A stretch of DNA of 64,000 bases from Ferribacterium limneticum (lineage in GTDB: Bacteria; Pseudomonadota; Gammaproteobacteria; Burkholderiales; Rhodocyclaceae), in contig NZ_CP075189.1 of NCBI RefSeq assembly GCF_020510565.1, forward strand, positions 2,216,501-2,280,500, given 5' to 3'. Positions within the stretch are counted from its first letter, which is position 1. Each line of letters begins with the position of its first letter. The notes beneath the pieces were generated by a model. That model had not been told where the DNA came from, ran no database searches, and saw only the letters and a list, made by a program, of their open reading frames with translations. This document shows, in pieces, positions 54,094 through 62,484 of the stretch. A program made the position numbers and the translations under genes.

Positions 54094-54879
54094 ATGAAAC
54101 TCGCAAAGCACATTAAGTCTGCCTTGGCTATTGCTGCAATCGGCGCAGCCTCTAGCGCACAGGCCCTTGTTGTTGATGGGGTAACTTGGAATCCCAACGC
54201 ATTGAACGATTTCTCCGCCACCGACGCCATGTATGAATCCATCGTGTCGAACATTGGTGATGTCGTGTCCGGCTACTCGTTAGTAACACAGTTGAACGGA
54301 ACCGCTTCTGCCGTTTTCTGCCCCGGGTGCGAATTGACCATGACATTCACCGGCTACCAATTGGCTAATGTTACATTAATGGCAGACTTGGTGACCCCGG
54401 ACCAATACTTCTTCACTGGCGGCACGATCAACATTTACGTTGATTCAACGCCGGATGCCGATTTTACGGACCCGACTACGTATGGTGATGGCATTCTCTT
54501 CCTCTCCTTGGCGGCCCATACCATGGGTAACGGCTATACCTTGATCTCCTCGCCGACCCCTCAGGTTGGTAACACTGGTAACGGTACCGGCTATCTGGAC
54601 GTGGTTGGCGGTTCTGCTGCATCTAACTTCAACACGAACAAGTATGGTTTTGCGTATACCGGTAATACGGCGGCTGACTTCTTGTTCACTTCCCAGTTCC
54701 AGCTAATCACCAATGATGATGGTGATCCTGTCTGTCTCTCTTCGGTGAACGATTCTCCCATTTGCATGCAGGGTGCCAACACCATAAACGGAAACAGCAT
54801 TCCAGAGCCGATGCCCTTGGCTTTGGTTGCTCTTGGTCTGTTTGGCTTGGGTCTGCAGCGCCGCCTCCGCCGCGACTAA
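54094..54879 (+). CDS. PEP-CTERM surface protein (exosortase A substrate)
   Basis: A 261-residue secreted protein. An N-terminal signal peptide ends at SSAQA, followed by a Thr/Asn/Gly-rich beta-type body with a CPGC pair. The C-terminal sorting signal is IPEP-MPLALVALGLFGLGL followed by a basic tail (QRRLRRD): the PEP motif, a membrane helix and Arg cluster recognised by XrtA. The start at 54094 is chosen because AGGAG (54081-54085) is 8 bases upstream; an ATG at 54088 is too close. A sigma-54 promoter precedes it and an intrinsic terminator follows, so it is a single-gene transcription unit. Confidence 0.94.
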   Translation: MKLAKHIKSALAIAAIGAASSAQALVVDGVTWNPNALNDFSATDAMYESIVSNIGDVVSGYSLVTQLNGTASAVFCPGCELTMTFTGYQLANVTLMADLVTPDQYFFTGGTINIYVDSTPDADFTDPTTYGDGILFLSLAAHTMGNGYTLISSPTPQVGNTGNGTGYLDVVGGSAASNFNTNKYGFAYTGNTAADFLFTSQFQLITNDDGDPVCLSSVNDSPICMQGANTINGNSIPEPMPLALVALGLFGLGLQRRLRRD

Positions 54880-54904
54880 GTCTTCTCAGCCTGCTTTCCG
54901 AGAA

Positions 54905-54939
54905 ACCTCACCCCGGAAGGGGTGGGGTTTTTTATTTTT
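54905..54939 (+). terminator. Intrinsic terminator of the PEP-CTERM gene
   Basis: A stem CTCACCCC/GGGGTGGG around a GGAA loop is followed by TTTTTTATTTTT, 28 bases after the stop codon. It fits a strong Rho-independent terminator. Confidence 0.9.
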
Positions 54940-55076
54940 AGGCGATGTTTTTGGCCAGTGCTCTATGATCTCTCCAACTCACAGCATATCCTTCGATCGG
55001 TCATCAGATATTGTGCCGAAGGAGTCCAATTCAGAACGGTTCGAGTTTCGATGTGGCCTCAGCCTTGGCAAGTCAA

Positions 55077-56453
55077 TCAGAAGCTGTACCTAATTTCCGA
55101 GTAGACTCGGTCATGCTGATCGAAGCGACCGAATAACCCTAAAGGAGGGCCGTTGAATACGTCGGCGCCGACCAGCAGGCGCCAGTTGCGCTGGAGGTTC
55201 CAGGTAACGCGTGGGCGGAATAGCCAGTCGGATCGGTTGAGGCTGGAAATGAGCAGTGCCTGGGCTTCCCATTTATTCGTGAGCTTTGTGCTGGCGAAGA
55301 GGCTATAACCGTTTTCCAGTCGATCAGAAATGATCTCCGGGTTATGGTCAAAGTGCTGGCGCTGGAAGAACTGGACGTTGAGTCGACTTTCTGCCGGAAG
55401 TGTGAAGTCCAGTCCGACAGCCCAATCAAGGGTGTTCTGTTTCACCAGGCCATCCGGGTCAGTCATGTTCAGCACGGCGAATTGACGGTCGCGGGTATAG
55501 ACGGTTTCTGCTTTGAGTACTACGTCGCCAAAATCCTTGGCGAGCGTTCCGCCAAACTGGTGAATGCGATCATGGCGAGCTTGGTAGATGTAGGTCGGTG
55601 TTGGGCCGAGTACGATCTCTCGATAGAACGTGGGGTTAGTGTCCGAGCTGCGGTAATAGAAACCGGAGACATCCCAGCCGTTCTTAAGTGTTGAGAGGCG
55701 GGCCCCATAGTTCATATGGTTGGCGTTACGGTCGGGGCGCTGTTCAGCAAGGTATTGAACATTGGCGCCGGGCGGGAGTGGCTGGTAGGGGAAATACTCC
55801 GCTCCCGGCTTTCCGATATTGTCGTAGGTGGCTACGGGGATCCAGAGCAATTCGGCGTGCGTGTCATCGACGAAGTATTCGGCGCGCGCAGCCCACTGCG
55901 GAGTGCGCATCTGGTCGAATTCCGGCAGGATGAATTCGCGCTGGTCTCGGGCGGAGACAACGTCAGCAAAGAAAAGTCCGACCATCTCGCCCCAGACAAC
56001 ATGCTGCCGTCCGAAACGGAAGTCCCAATTGCCGGCGCTGTAGTCCAGATAGTTTTCGCGTAGCGCAACATCGAAGCGCTGGTTTTGCTCGACGGTGCTG
56101 TTGTAGAAATCGTTGAGGCCGTAGACGAAATCGTAGTCGAGTCTAACGCCTAGCTTCCATTTCAGGCCTTCTCCGAGTTTTCCGTTGCTATTGAGATCAG
56201 CGCGAGTTCGAAGTTTTGACCAATGATCCGGAGATGACATGGTTCTGGCGCCTTCGAACTGGAGGAAGCCTTTGACGCCGCCGCTTGACCCGGATGGGCT
56301 GGTGACTACCGGTTTGATATCGTCGCCAAAAAGGGCGTCATGACCAAGGAGGTCCCCATCTGCGGCCGGACAATTCAGCGAAAAGCAGGCCGAAATGGCC
56401 AAAGAGAGTTTCAGGAGTTTGTGTTTGCGGGTAATCACGATATGTTCAGGCAA
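55077..56453 (-). CDS. Outer-membrane beta-barrel protein (DUF1302-like)
   Basis: A 458-residue outer-membrane protein. The signal peptide ends near NCPAADG. Repeated amphipathic strands follow, including GFLQFEGARTM, WDFRFGRQHVVWGE and AELLWIPVATYDN, typical of DUF1302/porin-like barrels, ending SEIRYSF with the terminal Phe used for barrel insertion. It lies 6 bases downstream of the ABC ATPase gene. It may be the outer-membrane exit of the ABC/LolA-like system; no substrate is known. Confidence 0.8.
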   Translation of the reverse strand: MPEHIVITRKHKLLKLSLAISACFSLNCPAADGDLLGHDALFGDDIKPVVTSPSGSSGGVKGFLQFEGARTMSSPDHWSKLRTRADLNSNGKLGEGLKWKLGVRLDYDFVYGLNDFYNSTVEQNQRFDVALRENYLDYSAGNWDFRFGRQHVVWGEMVGLFFADVVSARDQREFILPEFDQMRTPQWAARAEYFVDDTHAELLWIPVATYDNIGKPGAEYFPYQPLPPGANVQYLAEQRPDRNANHMNYGARLSTLKNGWDVSGFYYRSSDTNPTFYREIVLGPTPTYIYQARHDRIHQFGGTLAKDFGDVVLKAETVYTRDRQFAVLNMTDPDGLVKQNTLDWAVGLDFTLPAESRLNVQFFQRQHFDHNPEIISDRLENGYSLFASTKLTNKWEAQALLISSLNRSDWLFRPRVTWNLQRNWRLLVGADVFNGPPLGLFGRFDQHDRVYSEIRYSF

Positions 56454-56459
56454 AGGATG

Positions 56460-57221
56460 TTAGTCGGAGTCAGCTTCGTCGTCAGCATCGGGTAAGGTAC
56501 GAACGCGGGCAATATTCCAAGTTTTTTCACCCTGCGTGCGTATACCAAAGGCGGTGATGTAGCCATCTTCAACCTGAACCAGTCGGTCGGCATGATCGAT
56601 GACTTTCTGGTCGTGCGTCGAGAAAATGAAGGTGGTTTTAAGGTGGCGATTGATCTGCTTCATCAGTCGCAGAATCTCGCGGCCGGTCGCCTTGTCCAGA
56701 TTGGCGGTCGGTTCATCGGCAAGAATGATGCTTGGCTTGATTGCCAGTGCTCGCGCAATCGCGACACGCTGCCTCTGGCCGCCGCTCAGTTGATTTGGGC
56801 GATGGTCGGCAAATTTGCTCAGGCCTACGATGTTAAGGAAGTAGGCAACCCGGTTTTTACGCTCCTCAGCAGAAATGTCGGAGCGTCTCAGTAGCGGGTA
56901 TTCCACATTCTCTGCTGCTGAAAGAACGGGCAATAGGTTGAAGGTCTGGAAGATAAATCCGATTGAACGAGATCGGATATCAGCCAGTTCGTTGGCTGAT
57001 TTTTCGGACACGTCTTCTTCATTGATGAATATTTTGCCGCTGGTCGGTTTGTCGATGCAACCGATCAGGTTGAGGAGGGTCGTCTTCCCGCTGCCCGACG
57101 GTCCGGATATTGCCAAGAATACTCCTGCATCAATTGACCATGTAATATCATGTAAGGCTTGAACGGTTTGATCGCCAAGCTGGTAGTCCTTGTAAACATG
57201 TTCAATACGAACGACGCTCAT
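56460..57221 (-). CDS. ABC transporter ATP-binding protein (LolD/MacB type)
   Basis: A 253-residue ATPase with Walker A GPSGSGKT (40-47), Q-loop FQTFNLLPVL, signature LSGGQ (145-149), Walker B ILADE (166-170), D-loop and the switch His in FSTHD. The C-terminus carries an unusual acidic tail (DADDEADSD). The frame stays open back to 57707, but homology begins at the ATG at 57221. It should energise the two permeases at 51221-53659. The start codon overlaps that of an antisense ATG at 57220; the divergent LolA-like gene begins at 57271. Confidence 0.93.
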   Translation of the reverse strand: MSVVRIEHVYKDYQLGDQTVQALHDITWSIDAGVFLAISGPSGSGKTTLLNLIGCIDKPTSGKIFINEEDVSEKSANELADIRSRSIGFIFQTFNLLPVLSAAENVEYPLLRRSDISAEERKNRVAYFLNIVGLSKFADHRPNQLSGGQRQRVAIARALAIKPSIILADEPTANLDKATGREILRLMKQINRHLKTTFIFSTHDQKVIDHADRLVQVEDGYITAFGIRTQGEKTWNIARVRTLPDADDEADSD

Positions 57222-57270
57222 GGCATTAGATGGGCAACTGATTAAAGGTCTGAACTGGATGGAGCTACTC

Positions 57271-58068
57271 ATGCAATCGACAATCGAAAGGCGTTTTTCG
57301 ATACATCCTGCATTGATTTTGGTAGGAGCTATATTCATGGCAGTCCTATCGTTTCCTTTGAAGGCAGACGAGACAGGAGCAACCTCTGCGAGTGATGCTT
57401 TAGCACGCAGTATAGTTGAAAAGGCGGACAAAGTTCGATTTCCGGCTGAGGCATTCCAGGTTGACGTGGTCATAAACAGCGTGCGTCCGGACAAGGAGGC
57501 TGACCTCCACAAATATCGCGTTCTCTCCAAAGGAAATGAGAATGCAGTAGTGATGGTTACTGAGCCGGCTTCGGAGCGTGGACAGATCATTCTCATGAAG
57601 GGGCGTGATCTCTGGGTATTCATGCCAGAGGTGTCGCAGCCGGTCCGAATTTCGCTGGCGCAGCGTCTGACGGGGCAGGTGGCCAATGGCGATCTGGCGC
57701 GAGCCAATTTTTCCGGTGACTACAATCCGAAAATCATCGGCACCGAAAAAATCGGCAACGACTCTTTTCATATTCTTGAGTTAATTGCCGTTGACCGTAG
57801 CGTTACCTATCAGCGCGTCGTTTATTGGGTCAACGAGAAGTCAGGCTGGCCTTTGAAGGCTGAGTTTTATTCGCTGTCGAATCGCCTGATGAAAAAATGC
57901 AGCTATGAGAATTTTCAGACGCTGGCTGGACGGGTTCGTCCCACGCGACTGGTTATGGAAGATGCATTGCGCAACGGCGAGAAGTCGGTTCTCGACTATA
58001 GCGACATGAAGTTGCGAGACCTGCCGGACAAGATCTTTACCAAGGAATACTTGAAGAAGCTGGACTGA
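57271..58068 (+). CDS. LolA-like outer membrane lipoprotein-sorting protein
   Basis: A 265-residue exported protein. The signal peptide is ALILVGAIFMAVLSFPLKA. The body has the LolA-like half-barrel pattern KGRDLWVFMPEVSQPVRISLAQRLTG, NFSGDYNPKIIGTEKIG and YWVNEKSGWPLKAEFYS. This family regularly accompanies FtsX-type permeases and barrel proteins and may shuttle a lipidic cargo across the periplasm. I set the start at 57271 because GGAG lies 6 bases before it; an upstream ATG at 57220 would overlap the start codon of the divergent ABC gene. Confidence 0.88.
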   Translation: MQSTIERRFSIHPALILVGAIFMAVLSFPLKADETGATSASDALARSIVEKADKVRFPAEAFQVDVVINSVRPDKEADLHKYRVLSKGNENAVVMVTEPASERGQIILMKGRDLWVFMPEVSQPVRISLAQRLTGQVANGDLARANFSGDYNPKIIGTEKIGNDSFHILELIAVDRSVTYQRVVYWVNEKSGWPLKAEFYSLSNRLMKKCSYENFQTLAGRVRPTRLVMEDALRNGEKSVLDYSDMKLRDLPDKIFTKEYLKKLD

Positions 58069-58072
58069 GCAC

Positions 58073-58444
58073 TTAGTCGAAGAGCAGTGCTGCTGCAACC
58101 TTGCGACCTTCAGCGGCAAGGATGTTGTAGGTTCGGCAGGCAGCTTTCAAGTCCATGATTTCGATGCCAATTCCGGCCGAGGCAAAGGGGCGGAGCAGGG
58201 CGCCGGGCGGGAAGCGCAGGCTTCTGCCAGTGCCGAGCAGGACTATTTCGGTATCCAGTCCGAGCAGAATATTCATGTCTGATTCGCTCAAGGTGTTGAC
58301 GGTCGCCGTAGTCCAGGCGGGAATGACCGATCCGGGAAGCAGAATCAGGTTTTTTTCATGTTTTTCGTGGTTGACCGCAGCATAGTCATCGCCATAGGCG
58401 GTAAACAGGTTGAGTCCTGCGGTATTCGAGATGTGAAGTTTCAC
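58073..58444 (-). CDS. Mth938-like (DUF498, NDUFAF3-like) domain protein
   Basis: A 123-residue small protein. Seen: NLILLPGSVIPAW, the DTEIVLLGTGRSLRF strand-turn and GIEIMDLKAACRTYNILAAEGRKVAAALL. These are typical of the Mth938 fold found in most proteobacteria, related to mitochondrial complex I assembly factor NDUFAF3. The function in bacteria is unclear. Its stop is 4 bases from the convergent LolA-like gene stop. Confidence 0.92.
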   Translation of the reverse strand: MKLHISNTAGLNLFTAYGDDYAAVNHEKHEKNLILLPGSVIPAWTTATVNTLSESDMNILLGLDTEIVLLGTGRSLRFPPGALLRPFASAGIGIEIMDLKAACRTYNILAAEGRKVAAALLFD

Positions 58445-58474
58445 TGCGCGATCATTCCGAAAAGTCCGCCAAAA

Positions 58475-58503
58475 TTGCGGTGCACCATACGATAAAGTAG
58501 GAT
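58475..58503 (+). promoter_or_regulatory. Weak candidate sigma-70 promoter for alaA
   Basis: TTGCGG and TAGGAT are spaced by 17 bases, 50 bases before the alaA start. The match is partial (3/6 and 4/6), so this is only a guess. Confidence 0.25.
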
Positions 58504-58552
58504 TATACCTTTGGCCCTTCTAGGCCATAAGCCGTTACGCCGGAAGATTCCC

Positions 58553-59791
58553 ATGAAACATGTCAAGAAGTCCGCCAAACTCGCCAACGTCTGCTACGAC
58601 ATTCGCGGCCCCGTGCTGCAGAAAGCCAAGCAGATGGAGGAAGAGGGCCACAAGATCATCAAACTGAATATCGGCAATCTGGCCGCGTTCGGTTTTGACT
58701 CGCCGGAAGAAATCCAGCAGGACATGATCCGCAATCTGCCTAATGCTGCGGGATACACCGACTCCAAGGGCATTTTCGCGGCGCGCAAAGCGATCATGCA
58801 CTACACCCAGCAGAAAGGTATCAAGGGCGTGACGCTGGATGACATTTATGTCGGCAACGGCGTATCAGAGCTGATCGTCATGGCCATGAATGCCTTGCTC
58901 GATGCAGGTGATGAAGTACTGGTTCCGGCGCCGGATTATCCGCTATGGACGGCAGCGATCAGCCTTTCCGGCGGTACGCCGAAGCATTACCTGTGCGACG
59001 AGAGCAAGGGCTGGTTGCCCGACCTTGACGACATTCGCAGCAAGATCAACGCCCATACCAAGGCGATTGTCATCATCAACCCGAATAACCCGACTGGCGC
59101 GCTTTACCCGGACGACCTGCTGCATGAAATCATCGACATTGCCCGCCAGCATCACCTGACGATCTATGCCGACGAGGTTTATGACAAGGTGCTGTACGAT
59201 GCTGAAAAGCACACTTCGATCGCTTCGCTGGCTGAAGATGTGCTGATGATCACGTTCAATGGCTTGTCGAAAAACTATCGCTCCTGCGGGTATCGTGCCG
59301 GCTGGATGGTGGTTTCAGGCGACAAACGCCACGCCAAGGATTACATCGAAGGGCTCGACATGTTGGCGTCCATGCGCTTGTGCGCCAACGCGCCGGGACA
59401 ACATGGCATTCAGACGGCCTTGGGTGGCTATCAGAGCATTGACGACCTGGTCAGGGACGGCGGCCGCCTGCGTCGCCAGCGTGACATTGCGCATGAATTG
59501 ATAACTGCCATTCCCGGTGTCAGCTGCGTCAAGCCAAAGGCAGCGTTGTATATGTTCCCGAAGCTTGATCCTACGGTTTATCCGATCAAGAACGACCAGC
59601 AATTTATCTCTGAACTGCTCCAGGAAGAAAAAGTGCTGCTCGTCCAGGGTACCGGCTTCAACTGGCCGCATCCGGATCACTTCCGCCTTGTATTTCTGCC
59701 GCATGAGGATGATTTGCGGGAGGCAATTGCGCGTATCGCCCGCTTCCTCGAAAACTATCGCAAGCGTCACAACACCAACCAAACCAAGTAA
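58553..59791 (+). CDS. alaA: Alanine-type aminotransferase (AlaA/AlaC family)
   Basis: A 412-residue fold-type I aminotransferase, strongly similar to E. coli AlaA along its whole length. Seen: KLANVCYDIRGPVL, NNPTGA (178-183), YADEVYD (205-211), PLP lysine K240 in NGLSKNYR, and the substrate Arg in DHFRLVFLP. It makes alanine from pyruvate with glutamate as donor. The ATG at 58553 is chosen because it matches the AlaA N-terminus and has GGAAG upstream. The homoserine dehydrogenase gene follows after 9 bases, a common betaproteobacterial pair. Confidence 0.94.
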   Translation: MKHVKKSAKLANVCYDIRGPVLQKAKQMEEEGHKIIKLNIGNLAAFGFDSPEEIQQDMIRNLPNAAGYTDSKGIFAARKAIMHYTQQKGIKGVTLDDIYVGNGVSELIVMAMNALLDAGDEVLVPAPDYPLWTAAISLSGGTPKHYLCDESKGWLPDLDDIRSKINAHTKAIVIINPNNPTGALYPDDLLHEIIDIARQHHLTIYADEVYDKVLYDAEKHTSIASLAEDVLMITFNGLSKNYRSCGYRAGWMVVSGDKRHAKDYIEGLDMLASMRLCANAPGQHGIQTALGGYQSIDDLVRDGGRLRRQRDIAHELITAIPGVSCVKPKAALYMFPKLDPTVYPIKNDQQFISELLQEEKVLLVQGTGFNWPHPDHFRLVFLPHEDDLREAIARIARFLENYRKRHNTNQTK

Positions 59792-59800
59792 AGACTGCAC

Positions 59801-61111
59801 ATGAAACCTATCAATGTTGGCCTTATCGGCATCGGCACCGTCGGCGGTGGCACATGGACCGTTCTCAAACGCAACGAAGAAGAAATTACGCGCCGTGCCG
59901 GCCGTCCGATCCGGATTACTGCCGTGGCCGACAAGAATGTTGAACTGGCCAAGGAAATCACCGGTGGCGCAGCACGTGTCACCGACGATGCCTTCTCGCT
60001 GGTAAACGATCCGGAAATCGACATCATTGTCGAACTGATCGGCGGCTACGGCGTGGCCAAGGAAGTGGTCATGCAGGCCATCGCCAATGGCAAGCATGTC
60101 GTTACTGCCAACAAGGCACTGCTCGCCGTACACGGCACGGAAATTTTCAGCGCAGCCCAGGACAAGGGCGTCATGGTTGCTTTCGAAGCAGCAGTTGCCG
60201 GCGGTATCCCGGTCATCAAGGCCTTGCGCGAAGGCCTCAGCGCCAACCGTATCGAATGGGCGGCCGGCATCATCAACGGCACGACCAACTTCATTCTCTC
60301 CGAAATGCGCGACAAGGGCCTGTCTTTTGACGACGTGCTCAAGGAAGCCCAGCGTCTCGGTTACGCCGAGGCTGATCCGACTTTCGATATCGAAGGTGTC
60401 GATGCTGCTCACAAGGCTACGCTGATTGCCTCGATCGCCTTCGGCATCCCGGTGCAGTTCGACAAGGCTTATGTGGAAGGCATCACCAAGCTCGAAGCTT
60501 CCGACATCAAGTACGCTGAGCAACTCGGCTACCGCATCAAGCTGCTTGGCATTGCCAAGCGTCGCGAAAATGGCATTGAGCTGCGTGTCCATCCGACCCT
60601 GATCCCGGCCAAGCGACTGATTGCCAATGTCGAAGGCGCGATGAATGCCGTGCTCGTCAAGGGCGATGCTGTTGGCGCAACGATGTACTACGGCAAGGGT
60701 GCCGGCGCCGAGCCGACCGCTTCAGCCGTGATTGCGGATCTGGTCGATGTCACCCGCCTGGCTACGGCTGATGCTGCGCACCGCGTGCCGCATCTGGCTT
60801 TCCAGCCGAATGCCATGTCCAACCTGCCGATCCTGCCGATGAGCGAGATCGAGACCGGTTATTACCTGCGTCTGCGCGTTGAAGACAAGCCGGGTGTGCT
60901 GGCCGACGTCACGCGCATTTTGGCCGATCAGGGCATCTCCATCGATGCCATGCTGCAGCGCGAACCGGAAGAGGGGGAAGGCGAGACCGATATCATCATC
61001 CTGACGCACGTCTGCAAGGAAAGTGCTGCCGATGCCGCAATTGCCAAGATCGAAGCGCTGTCTGCCCAAAAAGGCAAGGTCAAGCGCATTCGCCTCGAGG
61101 AGTTGCAGTAA
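59801..61111 (+). CDS. hom: Homoserine dehydrogenase
   Basis: A 436-residue oxidoreductase of the threonine/methionine pathway. The NAD(P) loop is GLIGIGTVGGGTW, the substrate region ADPTFDIEGVDAAHKA, and NKALLAVHG and GIINGTTNFILSEM are family marks. The C-terminal ~85 residues are an ACT domain (YYLRLRVEDKPGVLADV) for feedback control by threonine. It reduces aspartate semialdehyde to homoserine. It lies in an operon with alaA and ends at a bidirectional terminator. Confidence 0.96.
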   Translation: MKPINVGLIGIGTVGGGTWTVLKRNEEEITRRAGRPIRITAVADKNVELAKEITGGAARVTDDAFSLVNDPEIDIIVELIGGYGVAKEVVMQAIANGKHVVTANKALLAVHGTEIFSAAQDKGVMVAFEAAVAGGIPVIKALREGLSANRIEWAAGIINGTTNFILSEMRDKGLSFDDVLKEAQRLGYAEADPTFDIEGVDAAHKATLIASIAFGIPVQFDKAYVEGITKLEASDIKYAEQLGYRIKLLGIAKRRENGIELRVHPTLIPAKRLIANVEGAMNAVLVKGDAVGATMYYGKGAGAEPTASAVIADLVDVTRLATADAAHRVPHLAFQPNAMSNLPILPMSEIETGYYLRLRVEDKPGVLADVTRILADQGISIDAMLQREPEEGEGETDIIILTHVCKESAADAAIAKIEALSAQKGKVKRIRLEELQ

Positions 61112-61126
61112 GTCCGACCAGGCAAA

Positions 61127-61159
61127 CCAAAAATGGGAGCTTCAAGCTCCCGTTTTTGG
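61127..61159. terminator. Bidirectional intrinsic terminator between hom and the convergent gene
   Basis: The stem GGGAGC/GCTCCC (61135-61151) has a TTCAA loop, with CCAAAAAT before it and GTTTTTGG after it. It can terminate transcription from both strands, serving hom and the convergent minus-strand gene. Confidence 0.88.
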
Positions 61160-62401
61160 TTAACGAACCAGGCGAAGATAGGCCTTGGTACTTGGCGGGA
61201 CTGCGATGCGCACGGTGTTTCTCCCAGCTACGACGGGCAGGCCTCGGGAAATGGGCTGAAACGGCCCCATGATCGAATCGGCTTGTTCGACCCGCCAGAC
61301 GGCTTTTTTGGGCGAGATCAGCTTTAACTGATAGATTTCGTCGTCGGTCCTGGTCAGGCTTGGCGCAAACGGGCGGGCCAGAGGTTCGCCGATGAAAAGA
61401 CCTTCACCGGGCCAGGCCACGCTTTTCCAGTAGGCCTCGATAGCCGTTGCGCCTGACAAATAGTGAAACATTGCAACGGCAGGCATTGGAAACTTCTGCA
61501 GGTGATTGCAGGGTTCGGTAACCGTGCCGTAGCTTGCAGTGGCACCAGCCTCCAGCCAGCGCAGGCTGCTCATTTGTTTAGAGTCGGTCAACTGGCCGCC
61601 GAATGAGGTCAGGTGGTCGGCCAGCGCACCCGGCATGAGTTTGAGCGTCCCAAGATTCGGTACCTGAGCCAGCCCGGTGAAATAAAACAACACATCCTGG
61701 CGCCCTGTGATCGAGTCCGCTTCTATTTCCTCGATGGGGACCATTGCGCCGATTACAGTTTTGGTGATGCCGAAAAGCTTGGTTCTAACACTGCGCGCTT
61801 TGTCGGACGTGCTCAGCAGATAAGCTGTGCCATCGGGGAAGCTCTGATCCGCCTCGACGCCGCGATCGATCAGCGCCTTGACGTCAGCGAAATTCTGGCC
61901 AGCCAGCATCATGGCCGGGCGAATCTGGAAATCGTTGAAGGGGTAGGTACTGGCCGTGTCGAAATATCGGCTGGGGCTACTTGGACTGCATTTGGTCGAG
62001 CAATATTTTTCATCGTAGCCGAAGGCCAGGGCAGAGGTCATCGACATGCAGCCAACCTGATAGGGCTGCGTCCATGCTGCAGCAAAGGCTTGAATGTGCT
62101 TCGGAGCGAGGCGGTCGATTTCGGCCTTGAGCGGCTCGAACTCCTGCGGGGTCAGCGTTGTCTTTCCGGCGGGAAAGCGCAGATGAATGACGTTCTGTTC
62201 CGGTAATTTGCGCACCCGTTGGTAATAAGCACCGGTCTCGCCGGAGAGTGGGTCATCGTCGTTGATCAGCAGCGCCAGTTCATCGGCGGAAATGCCGGTT
62301 CTCGGCAACTGGATAGTTGGGCCGGCATAGGCATGCACAGCCCCGAGCAGGATGCTCAAGGTCAGTGTGCGCAGGAAAACGGGTAGATGCTTGGCGGGCA
62401 T
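61160..62401 (-). CDS. Exported protein, TIGR03790-like family, function unknown
   Basis: A 413-residue protein with a signal peptide (TLTLSILLGAVHAYAG). The body opens LALLINDDDPLSGETGAYYQRVRKLPEQNVI, which I recall as the pattern of the TIGR03790 conserved hypothetical family. It also contains CMSMTSALAFGYDEKYCSTKC with three to four cysteines and a C-terminal beta-rich region (TVRIAVPPSTKAYLRLV). No catalytic motif is evident. It is single-standing, convergent with hom and divergent from the rhomboid gene. Confidence 0.72.
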   Translation of the reverse strand: MPAKHLPVFLRTLTLSILLGAVHAYAGPTIQLPRTGISADELALLINDDDPLSGETGAYYQRVRKLPEQNVIHLRFPAGKTTLTPQEFEPLKAEIDRLAPKHIQAFAAAWTQPYQVGCMSMTSALAFGYDEKYCSTKCSPSSPSRYFDTASTYPFNDFQIRPAMMLAGQNFADVKALIDRGVEADQSFPDGTAYLLSTSDKARSVRTKLFGITKTVIGAMVPIEEIEADSITGRQDVLFYFTGLAQVPNLGTLKLMPGALADHLTSFGGQLTDSKQMSSLRWLEAGATASYGTVTEPCNHLQKFPMPAVAMFHYLSGATAIEAYWKSVAWPGEGLFIGEPLARPFAPSLTRTDDEIYQLKLISPKKAVWRVEQADSIMGPFQPISRGLPVVAGRNTVRIAVPPSTKAYLRLVR

Positions 62402-62484
62402 GGCGATTCGCTAATTCAACAGTGACCTGATTGTCGCGCATAATCACGGTCTTGAAAGCCATTGATCATCAATCCTCCCGCACC

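Noticed and set aside
57222..57707. N-terminal extension of the ABC ATPase to 57707
   Set aside because: The extra ~162 residues are antisense to the LolA-like gene and resemble no ABC protein; the conserved N-terminus starts at 57221.
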